A stretch of 51,285 bases of DNA, taken from assembly GCA_963169325.1 (NCBI GenBank), contig CAUJEY010000134.1, positions 1-51,285 on the forward strand. The letters are read 5' to 3'. This stretch comes from Bacteroidota bacterium. Its GTDB lineage: Bacteria > Bacteroidota > Bacteroidia > Chitinophagales > Saprospiraceae. Position 1 is the first letter of the stretch; each line of letters starts with the position of its first letter. Positions 33,501 to 41,000 of this stretch are shown in pieces. A program made the translations under genes and the position numbers. The notes beneath the pieces are model-generated. The model made no database searches, was not told the DNA's origin, and saw only the letters and a program-made list of their open reading frames with translations.

Positions 33501-36459
33501 CAGCGACGGCACTTACACGGTTACGCTCACCGCGACTAATGCCTGCGGCACCAGCACCGCAAGCCAAGTCGTGGTCATTGTAACGCCGCCCACCGCCAAT
33601 TTCAGCGCGGCGCCGGCTACCGGTTGCGGCCCCCTGACGGTGCAGTTTACCAATACATCCTCGGCGAATACAATCACGTATGCCTGGTCATTTCCCGGTG
33701 GTAACCCGTCCAGTTCGACGGCCCAAAACCCGACGGTGGTCTACAATACGCCGGGCGTCTATACCATCAGCCTCACGGTCGGCAACAACGCCGGAAGTAA
33801 TACGGCAACGAAGACCAACTTTATCACGGTCAATCCCGGACCCACAGCAGGATTTACCAACTCCATTGCCGGCGCTATCGCTACGTTTACCAATACATCC
33901 GTAAACGGCGTAACCTATAGCTGGGCATTTGGCGACGGCCAAACCAGTACAGCACAAAATCCATCCCACACCTATACCAGCGATGGCACATACACGGTTA
34001 CGCTAACGACGACCAACCCCTGCGGCACCAGTACCTCCAGCCAGGTCGTGGTCATAGCAACCCCACCCACCGCTAATTTCAGCGCGGCACAGGCTACCGG
34101 TTGCGTTCCCTTGACCGTGCAATTTACCAACACATCTTCGGCCAATACGACCGGCTATGCCTGGTCTTTCCCCGGCGGAACTCCGTCCAGTTCGACGGCA
34201 CTAAACCCTGTCGTGGCGTACAACACGCCAGGGGCTTACACAGTCACACTCACGGCGAGCAATCCAGCCGGAAGCAACACGGCAACGAAGACTAATTTCA
34301 TCACAGTTAATCCCGGACCCACCGCAGGATTTACCAGTTTCGTAGCCGGCGCTACCGCTACGTTTACCAATACATCCGTAAACGGCGTAACCTATAGCTG
34401 GGTTTTTGGCGATGGCCAAACCAGTACAGCACAAAACCCATCCCACACCTATACCAGCGACGGCACGTACACAGTTACGCTTACCACGACTAATGCTTGC
34501 GGCACCAGCACTTTTAGCCAAGCTGTCACAATAGCAACCCCGTTTACCGCCAATTTCAGCGCTTCAGATACCGGCGGGTGTTTACCTTTAACGGTAAAAT
34601 TTATAAATACCTCTTCCGCCAGTGCGACCAACTTTTACTGGTCTTTTCCCGGTGGAATCCCCACTAGTTCGACGGAGAAAGACCCGATAGTTACATACAG
34701 TGCAGACACGGGTGTTTATAGTGTTACGCTTATCGCAAGTAATGGAACCTCGGCAGACACCATTACGCTTCATGACTATATTTCGGTCCGGGATGTTCCG
34801 TTCGCTAACTTCAGCTTCGACATCACAGGGCTCACGGTATCCTTTAATAATTTTTCTACCGGCGCTGACGGTTTTATTTGGAATTTCGGCGACGGCCAAA
34901 CCAGCACAACGCTTCTTCCTGTTCACACCTATGCTGCCGAAGGCATGTACACCGCTGAACTCACTGTTTATAATACCTGTGGGGCAAGTACCATGCAGCA
35001 GCATATATATGTCTATACTTCTCAGCCGATTGCTAATTTTACGGCAACGCCGCTGAGCGGTTGTTTGCCGCTGACGGTTCAATTTTCAAATACCTCCTCG
35101 GCCAACACCTCGGACTTCTATTGGTCTTTTCCCGGAGGAATGCCGGAGAGCTCCACGGAACAACACCCGGTTGTAACCTACAATGCCCCTGGTATCTATC
35201 CGGTGGAACTTACAGCCAGCAATACGTACGGGACCGTTACTAAAACGGATTATATCACTGCATTAATCGTTCCCAATACGAACTTTTCGATCCAGGTTGA
35301 TGGGACAAACGTCACATTTATCAATTCCTCTACTGGTGCGGATGCGAATTCATATAGCTGGGATTTTGGCGATGGGCAATCCGGCATAGAGGAGAACCCT
35401 GTTCATGCATACGGAACGCTTGGCACATATACCGTTTGCCTAACCGCTGTGAATGATTGCGGAGCTAACACGGTTTGCCAGGAAATAGCGCTTTCCTGCA
35501 TCGACGTACCGGAGTTCGACTTGGGCTCAGATACTTTTTACTGTACCGGATCTTCCATAATCTTAACGGTTTCGAACACATCCGGCTCATACCAGTGGTC
35601 GACGGGCGCTACGTCCCCGGATATTGTGGTTGACAGTCCTGGCTCTTATCGAGTAACCGTCACGGACAGCGAAGGTTGTGCGGCCACGGATTCCATTTTT
35701 GTGCGGGTCCAGGATTCGATCATTACGATACTTGATGTCCGGATATGCTGGGGTGTGTCCTATACGGTGTGCGATCAGATATTTAATAGCCCGGGCGATT
35801 ACCAGATTGTTTGCACCTCGAAAGCGACCGGTTGTGATAGTATCATTCGTTTACACCTTGAAGTAATTACCGACCTGTACGCAGTCGCCTACCCTGATAC
35901 GTTCAACCTCCGGGCCAACCAGGACGAAGCCACTTTTGCCGTGGCCTTCAACGACAGTCTGTCGGCCAACAGTGCCTGGGTAGTGGAAATCCTCACGGAC
36001 GGACAACACGGACGCGCCAACCCCGAACCCGACGCCCGGGTGCATTACCGGCTGACCGATACGGATTTTCACGGCATCGATAGTTTTGTATACGAAATTT
36101 GCAACGCGGCTTGCCCTGATACTTGCGATACGGCCCTGGCTATCGTAATCATACAAAACGAAATACCCAACGCCTTTTCACCCGACGACGACGGATTCAA
36201 CGACACCTTCGACCCCCTGGGCTGGCACCTGGAAAATGATCAGCCAAATCCGCCGCCCACCGCCGCCGCGCTGACCGTCTGGAACCGCTGGAACGAGATC
36301 GTCTTCCACGCCGACCCCTACCCCGAAAACGGCTGGGACGGTAGTTCCGCCACGGGCAAAAGGGTGCCGCAGGGAACCTATTTTTATTTGCTGCAAATGA
36401 CCGGCGGCGAAACGGAACGGATACGGGGCGCGGTGCATGTGCTGGTGTCGGGGAAATAA
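30565..36459 (+). CDS. Main part of the frameshifted T9SS adhesin: FN3, GEVED, 17 PKD domains, sorting domain
   Basis: The first ATG of the frame is at 30565, but homologous coding starts near 30521, so this is the continuation of the fragment at 29540 rather than an independent gene. The order is: end of an Ig-like module, an FN3-like domain (about 15-130), a GEVED domain (about 150-290, LKIWLDLNLDLDFNDAGELL), 17 PKD domains (about 300-1640) that alternate strictly between FGDG-type and FPGG-type, an Ig-like segment, a CHU-like region (VAYPDTFNLRANQDEATFAV), and a type B T9SS sorting domain (IPNAFSPDDDGFNDTFDP to the end). Intact, the protein would have about 2306 residues. The expected role is surface adhesion or gliding-associated display. 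Confidence 0.88.
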   Translation: MTATDDDGCSGTATLTVSGSTTCAAPGIPTLTKAGHTYLDLAWGDSLPGSNYAYEIRRRISPNGAWSSDTLAPYIPVYYCGGPQNTVDPPAATRLNNLLPCTSYDIQVRKICSYGEPDESTTTWSGSATHSTKECGNAYYTANCHPVAQEPDWITISNFGFGPLQDTTGHCSACAGCGSTGDGYLYQSLLSFRIDTGQTYTAGYTVETGSQTTSGYLKIWLDLNLDLDFNDAGELLLNKPVTAGSPQSWPVTIPANASVGGSRMRVLLSPVSSSEPCAVFDAGAVRDYPVLLGLDCTGPPTANLTYTYNGLDYTFNNTSSGGTTYHWDFGDGNTSTALNPTHTYTAAGFYTLVLTVGNPCGTSTKTVLIHTVPTADFSADPFSGCATLTVGFTNASSSNATAFVWQFPGGQPASSNLANPIVQYQNAGTYTVTLTVLNGSGATTETKTDYIVVQNIPVADFTKSVNGLGVTFSNSSSGASSYLWNFGDGFTSIQANPVHTYQTGGTYTVMLTATNDCGSATTTQTVSLTGPPIASFIANPTSGCGPLTVQFTNTSSGIPSSYAWSFPGGSPSSSTLQNPAVVYNTPGTYTVTLTASNASGSNTASQVNFITVNAGPIAGFTSSVAGVVATFTNTTTNGVSYSWNFGDSQTSTAQNPSHAYTQDGTYSVTLTSTNPCGTSTASHVVVIVTPPTANFSATPATGCGPLTVQFTSTSSANSITYAWAFPGGTPSSSTAQNPTVVYNTPGVYTVSLTVSNNAGSNTATKTNFITVNPGPTAGFTSSVAGATATFTNTSVNGATYSWAFGNGQTSTAQNPSHTYINDGMYTVTLTATNACGTSTASQVVVIVTPPTANFSAAPATGCGPLTVQFSSTSSANSITYTWAFPGGTPSSSTAQNPTVVYNTPGVYTVSLTVGNNAGSNKATKTNFITVNPGPTAGFTNSVIGATATFNNTSVNGVTYSWAFGDGLTSTAQNPSHTYTSDGTYTVTLTATNACGTSTASQVVVIVTPPTANFSAAPATGCGPLTVQFTNTSSANTITYAWSFPGGNPSSSTAQNPTVVYNTPGVYTISLTVGNNAGSNTATKTNFITVNPGPTAGFTNSIAGAIATFTNTSVNGVTYSWAFGDGQTSTAQNPSHTYTSDGTYTVTLTTTNPCGTSTSSQVVVIATPPTANFSAAQATGCVPLTVQFTNTSSANTTGYAWSFPGGTPSSSTALNPVVAYNTPGAYTVTLTASNPAGSNTATKTNFITVNPGPTAGFTSFVAGATATFTNTSVNGVTYSWVFGDGQTSTAQNPSHTYTSDGTYTVTLTTTNACGTSTFSQAVTIATPFTANFSASDTGGCLPLTVKFINTSSASATNFYWSFPGGIPTSSTEKDPIVTYSADTGVYSVTLIASNGTSADTITLHDYISVRDVPFANFSFDITGLTVSFNNFSTGADGFIWNFGDGQTSTTLLPVHTYAAEGMYTAELTVYNTCGASTMQQHIYVYTSQPIANFTATPLSGCLPLTVQFSNTSSANTSDFYWSFPGGMPESSTEQHPVVTYNAPGIYPVELTASNTYGTVTKTDYITALIVPNTNFSIQVDGTNVTFINSSTGADANSYSWDFGDGQSGIEENPVHAYGTLGTYTVCLTAVNDCGANTVCQEIALSCIDVPEFDLGSDTFYCTGSSIILTVSNTSGSYQWSTGATSPDIVVDSPGSYRVTVTDSEGCAATDSIFVRVQDSIITILDVRICWGVSYTVCDQIFNSPGDYQIVCTSKATGCDSIIRLHLEVITDLYAVAYPDTFNLRANQDEATFAVAFNDSLSANSAWVVEILTDGQHGRANPEPDARVHYRLTDTDFHGIDSFVYEICNAACPDTCDTALAIVIIQNEIPNAFSPDDDGFNDTFDPLGWHLENDQPNPPPTAAALTVWNRWNEIVFHADPYPENGWDGSSATGKRVPQGTYFYLLQMTGGETERIRGAVHVLVSGK
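32632..34560 (+). repeat. About 477-base tandem repeats encoding PKD domain pairs
   Basis: Four near-identical units of about 477 bases begin near 32632, 33109, 33586 and 34063 (each marked by CCCACCGC.AATTTCAGCGC). Each encodes one FPGG-type and one FGDG-type PKD domain. The flanking units on both sides are more diverged. The high DNA identity indicates recent duplication or gene conversion and makes copy number unstable in replication and assembly. Confidence 0.85.
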
Positions 36460-36468
36460 ATTGCCCCC

Positions 36469-36514
36469 ATTGACCACATTTAAAACACATTGACCACATT
36501 AACCACATTTTTTT
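36469..36514. repeat. ACCACATT simple repeat after the PKD adhesin stop
   Basis: Four imperfect copies of a unit of about 11 bases (TTGACCACATT, TTAAAACACATT, TTGACCACATT, TTAACCACATT) begin 10 bases after the adhesin stop. The first 23 bases recur exactly at 49494-49516, again just after an adhesin stop codon. The rest of this spacer (36515-36625) shows only a small GC-rich hairpin at 36562-36580 and no recognisable promoter. Confidence 0.75.
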
Positions 36515-36625
36515 CCAAAAACATGGGTACCCCGTGAAGGTCCCTTCCACTTATTGTCAAACGCGCTTCTAAACAGCGCGGCAAACAACAAGCAATAACA
36601 ACCTTCACCGTAAAAAGAGTACGCC

Positions 36626-37150
36626 ATGTCAAAACAAACTATTCTCCGCTCCCTGATCGCTGCCGCTTTCGCTTTCGCCAGTGTCGCCGCATTCGCCGTC
36701 CCGTCCAAACTTCAAACTTCAAACTTCGAACTTCGAACTTCGAGACTTCAAACTTCAAACTTCGAACTTCAAACTGGTTTGGAGCAAATGGTCACCCTGA
36801 CCGCCGGCACCGCGGTCAATGTCAGCCTGAACGAGGCCATCGACGCGGAGACGGTATCGGTGGGCAATTCGCTCGACTTCTTTGTGCGCAGCAACGTCAC
36901 CGTGAATGGTAAAGTGGTGATCGCCGCAGGCGCCACCGCCACCGGTTGGGTGAAAAACGTGAAAAAGAGCAGCAACGGCAAATCTTACGAAATCACCATC
37001 ACTGTGGAAAATGCCATGGCCGTAGACGGCCAGATGGTTAACCTGCGCAGCATCCCGCACGTAGTCAATGCTTTCCCGAACGCCGCCAAGGCCGACATCG
37101 GCGCCAATTTGAGCGCCCGGGTGCTGAACGACACGAAAATCAATGCTTAA
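36626..37150 (+). CDS. Small exported DGQ-family protein with an in-frame simple repeat
   Basis: A 174-residue protein. The signal peptide is MSKQTILRSLIAAAFAFAS followed by VAAFA. Residues about 28-50 (KLQTSNFELRTSRLQTSNF and following) are encoded by an AACTTCAA/AACTTCGA repeat and have no counterpart in paralogs. The mature domain then starts at MVTLTAGTAVNVSLNEAI and has VSVGNSLDFFVRSNVTVNG, AAGATATGWVKNV and AMAVDGQMVNL. It is the third member of the family by order of similarity to 19944 and 37320. Located between the PKD adhesin and the second member at 37320. Function unknown. Confidence 0.8.
   Translation: MSKQTILRSLIAAAFAFASVAAFAVPSKLQTSNFELRTSRLQTSNFELQTGLEQMVTLTAGTAVNVSLNEAIDAETVSVGNSLDFFVRSNVTVNGKVVIAAGATATGWVKNVKKSSNGKSYEITITVENAMAVDGQMVNLRSIPHVVNAFPNAAKADIGANLSARVLNDTKINA
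36707..36775. repeat. AACTTCAA/AACTTCGA repeat within coding sequence
   Basis: About eight copies of an 8-base unit (AAACTTCA, AACTTCGA and variants) over 69 bases. Its length is a multiple of three, so the reading frame is kept and encodes repeated LQTSNFEL. It sits exactly between the signal peptide and the mature domain. The related repeat at 19887-19917 occurs at the start of a paralogous gene. Confidence 0.85.
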
Positions 37151-37153
37151 TTT

Positions 37154-37316
37154 AGTTATGAGATATGAGTTATGAGTTATGCCGAATATGATAACTCATA
37201 ACTCATAACTCATAACTCATAACTCATAACTCATAACTCATAACTCATAACTCATAACTCATAACTCATAATTCACAACTCATAACTCATAATTCACAAC
37301 TCACAACTCACAACTA
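37154..37316. repeat. 7-base AACTCAT tandem array with an inverted left arm
   Basis: About 17-18 copies of AACTCAT, decaying to AATTCAC/AACTCAC at the right, fill 37191-37316 and end just before the start codon at 37320. On the left, 37154-37180 has the inverse sequence (ATGAGTT copies), so the transcript could fold into a long hairpin. It occupies the whole spacer between the two small exported-protein genes, leaving no room for an ordinary promoter in non-repeat DNA. Confidence 0.9.
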
Positions 37317-37319
37317 ATT

Positions 37320-37799
37320 ATGAAAAACATACTCGTTTCCCTGACCCTTTTCCTCGCTGTTTTCTCTCAAGTACAAGCGGCTGATACCACGGAAGACCCA
37401 CAAGCAAAAGGTATTTTTTGTGACGACAAAGTCACCCTCACTTCCGGCACGCTGGTGATGCTCGAAACCGCCGAACGTTTCGGCACGGAGCAGGTGACAG
37501 TGGGCAAAAATATCCAGTTCCGCGTACGCACCAACGTCATGGCCGAGAACGAAGTGGCCATCCGCACGGGCGCCTTAGCCATCGGTCGCGTAAAAGCCAT
37601 CGAACCGGCTACCTACAACAACCCGGAAGAAATACGCATCGAACTCACGCATGTGCAAGCCGTGGACGGGCAAATGATCGCCCTCAGCGGTCAGGAACAA
37701 AGCCTGCGCGGGCAGTTCACCGGACAAGGCACAAGCGTGGAAGCGGGCACGTCGATCACAGGGTACGTGATGAATGATGTGCGGGTGAAGGTAGATTGA
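37320..37799 (+). CDS. Small exported DGQ-family protein
   Basis: A 159-residue protein with signal peptide MKNILVSLTLFLAVFSQVQA. The family motifs are LTSGTLVMLETAERF, VTVGKNIQFRVRTNVM, RTGALAIGRVKAI, ATYNNPEEIRIEL, VQAVDGQMIALSGQEQ and a final SITGYVMND. It is the closest paralog of the protein at 19944, 17 kb away, down to the shared NPEEI motif. It begins immediately after the AACTCAT array, which probably forms its leader, and is followed by an intrinsic terminator. Function unknown. Confidence 0.82.
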   Translation: MKNILVSLTLFLAVFSQVQAADTTEDPQAKGIFCDDKVTLTSGTLVMLETAERFGTEQVTVGKNIQFRVRTNVMAENEVAIRTGALAIGRVKAIEPATYNNPEEIRIELTHVQAVDGQMIALSGQEQSLRGQFTGQGTSVEAGTSITGYVMNDVRVKVD

Positions 37800-37831
37800 A
37801 CTAAATTTTGGGTAAATACTGTTGAATAAAC

Positions 37832-37862
37832 AACCGGGGGGCAATGGCTTTCCCGGTTTTTT
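37832..37862 (+). terminator. Intrinsic terminator after the 37320 gene
   Basis: AACCGGG (37832-37838) pairs with CCCGGTT (37852-37858) around a 13-base loop, followed by a run of T residues to 37862. It lies 33 bases after the stop codon and separates this gene from the promoter of the giant adhesin. Confidence 0.75.
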
Positions 37863-37863
37863 A

Positions 37864-37895
37864 TTGTTGGAAAAATCAGGATATTTCTATTTTTG
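37864..37895 (+). promoter_or_regulatory. Bacteroidota-type promoter of the giant adhesin
   Basis: Overlapping TTG triplets at 37864-37869 and a perfect TATTTTTG box at 37888-37895, with a spacing of 18 or 21 bases, match TTG-N17-23-TAnnTTTG. Transcription from here gives a leader of about 195 bases before the ATG at 38099. Confidence 0.6.
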
Positions 37896-38017
37896 CTTTT
37901 AACGGGCCTTTTACTATCGGCCCATAAGCTGATCTTTTACCCGAATCCGTTTATCGGGAACTACCCAGTCGAATGCTTTTGAAAACAGGAACTCCTGTCG
38001 TCCTGTAAAAAGATAGT

Positions 38018-38040
38018 GGCTCATCGTCAACGAGGGAGCC
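38018..38040 (+). other. Hairpin in the leader of the giant adhesin
   Basis: GGCTC at 38018-38022 pairs with GAGCC at 38036-38040, with an inner TCGT/ACGA pair; CTTTATTTT follows. It resembles a weak terminator or attenuator placed inside the long 5' leader. The rest of the leader (37896-38098) shows no other feature that I recognise. Confidence 0.4.
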
Positions 38041-38098
38041 CTTTATTTTAATCGCCTTTCAAGCATTTTTGATATCAAACCAATAAATTAAATTCCAG

Positions 38099-41000
38099 AT
38101 GCGTACCGTTTTGACCAATTTATTCTCGATCAGTAAGATAGTGGCTTTCTTGATTACATACGGGATAAGTGTGCAGACTTTGCTTTATGCGCAATTGCCG
38201 GACCCCTGCCCATCCGACACCACGCAGGCATCGGACCTGTGTAACGAGATATGTATATACGGCAATTTTAACGGCTATACGGGTACCACAATAGGGTATT
38301 CCGGTCAAACCCCACCGGGGTTTTGCGGGACGATTGAAAACGAACAATGGTTCGGTTTTATCGCGTACGATACGGTGGCGACTTTTACGCTGAATGCGCT
38401 TAATTGTATCGATGGAAACGGCCTTCAACTGGCGATTTATACCAGTTGCGGCGGTATGCCTGTCGTTTGTTACCCCGGCAATATGGCTGGAGAGACAGTC
38501 CCGATCAACCTGACCGTTCCCCTGACGCCGGGCGTCAATTATTTCTTAATGATCGACGGATATGCCGGCGACCAGTGTTCGTTTCAATTAACCGTTACCC
38601 CTGCATCAGCCGTGTCGCCGCCCCTGGTGGGGCCCACCGGGCTTTTGTCCGGCCCGGCGGGTGTTTGCCCGAACGGGAGTTTCACGTTTTCCATCCCGCC
38701 GGTGAGCGGCGCCGGCTATTACCTTTGGGATGCTCCGGCAGGTTGGCTCATCGACGGGCAAATTCCACCGGTATACCGTATTGCACCTGCCGGCCACTCG
38801 GTGCAGGTGACGCCCAATACGGCTGCCGGCGATATTTGTGTGCAACCGCTTAACTCCTTTTATCAGGGAACACAGGTATGTCAAAGCGTGGATGTGTTTC
38901 CGCCGATCAACGCCAACACCCTGATCTCAAGCGGACTTACCGGCAGTTGCCTGCTCACAGGGGGGCTGCCACAGAGCAACGGCTCCGCTTACGATGCCGT
39001 TGTCATGTCGCTGCAAGGGAACCCTGCGGTGACGGCTACGCTGACAACGCCGCCGTTTACGCATGAAGACACCGTAAACTTTACCGTTCCACAAGCGGGA
39101 ACGTATCAGTTGGTGGCCACGGACCTGAACGGGTGCAGCGGTGCGACGACGGTGATAGCCGGTAACGGCGCAGGCGGCGGTGGTTCCGGCCAGCAAGCAG
39201 GAGGATGTTGGCAATGGCAGAACCCCTTGCCCCAGGGGAATGCTTTATACACCGTACATTTCACCGATGAGCAAACGGGTTGGGCCGTAGGTTATAAAGG
39301 CACTATACTGAAAACCATCGACGGTGGCCAAACCTGGGCAGCGCAGGCTTCCGGTACCGGGAGCCACCTGATCGGCGTCGTGTTCGCCGATAGCCAAACC
39401 GGGTGGGCAGCAGGCTACGACGGCGTTATCCTGAAAACCGTCGATGGTGGTGAAACCTGGATACGGCAACCCTCCGGTACGACTAAATACCTGAATTATA
39501 TCTGGTTTGTCGATCTGCAAACCGGTTGGGCCGTGGGCGCAGACGGAACCATTTTAAAAACAACCGACGGTGGGGCCACCTGGAATCCCCAGGCATCGGG
39601 TACCGCCAAATACCTCAATTGTGTCTATTTCCTCGATAGTCAGAACGGCTGGGCTGTCGGCGCGGGCTTCACCACCCTCCGCACCACTGATGGCGGCCAG
39701 ACGTGGAGCCAGCATACTTCCGGCTTCCAAACCCTTTACCATGTGTATTTTACCGACGCCCAAACCGGCTGGGCCGTCGGGGGAAACGGAATCATTATTA
39801 AAACAACAGACGGCGGCCTGACCTGGAACGCTCAACCCAAGATGACCAATAATCCGTTGTATTGTATCCATTTTACAGACAGCCAGACGGGGTGGGCATC
39901 CGGCGTAGGCGGAACTATCCTGCGAACCCTCAACGGCGGTCAGACCTGGTTGGCGCAAAGCTCCGGTACCGGCAATTTCCTGTCGGGAATCTATTCTCTC
40001 GACGGTCAAACCGCTTGGGCAGTGGGGGATAACGGCGCTATGCTGAAAACGACTAACAGCGGAGCCTCCTGGTATAGCCAAAGCGGCGGAATTGCCAACT
40101 TGCTCGAGTCCGTCCGGTTCGTCGACGGTCAAACCGGCTGGGCCGTGGGCGCCAACGGCGTCATTCTGAAAACTGGGAACAGCGGCCAGAGCTGGTACAC
40201 CCAAAATAGCGGTACCGCAGCGTCGCTGCGCGCCGTTTTTTTCACCGACTCCCAAACCGGCTGGGCAGCCGGCGAAAACGGCGCCATTTTAAAAACTGCG
40301 AACGGCGGATTGAACTGGAACCTGCAAAACACTCCGACTACCCAAACGCTCTCCGATATCTTTTTTGCCGACGGGCAAACCGGCTGGGCGGCCGGCGTGA
40401 ATGGCGTGATCCTGAAAACCCTGGATGGCGGCCTTACCTGGAACACCCAAAACACCGGGACAAACACTGAACTCACCACCGTAATTTTTTCCGGCACACA
40501 AACCGGCTGGGCGGCCGGCGCCAATGGCATGATCCTGAAGACAACAGATGGTGGCCTCAGCTGGACGCCCCAAATTTCCGGAACTCCGGCTTTTTTAAAC
40601 GACCTCTTTTTTGCCGACCTTCAAACCGGCTGGGCAGCCGGCGACAACGGCGTGATCCTGAAAACCACCGATGGCGGAGCAACCTGGGTTGCACAAACTT
40701 CCGGAACGGCGGCACGGCTCTCGGCGATCCATTTCACAGATAACCAAACCGGCTGGGCAACCGGCGTTTCCGGCGTCCTAATAAAAACCACCGACGGTGG
40801 CCAAACCTGGATGGATGAAAATGCAGGGACGACGAACACGCTTTGGGATGTCTGGTTCTCCGATAGCCAGACGGGTTGGGTAGTCGGCCAGAATGGTGTG
40901 ATCCTGAAATATGCGGCGGCTGCACCGGTTTGTATCGCAACTATTCCTTTACATCAACAGACCGATGTGGTTACAACCGCGGCCATCGCCTGGCCCCCGG

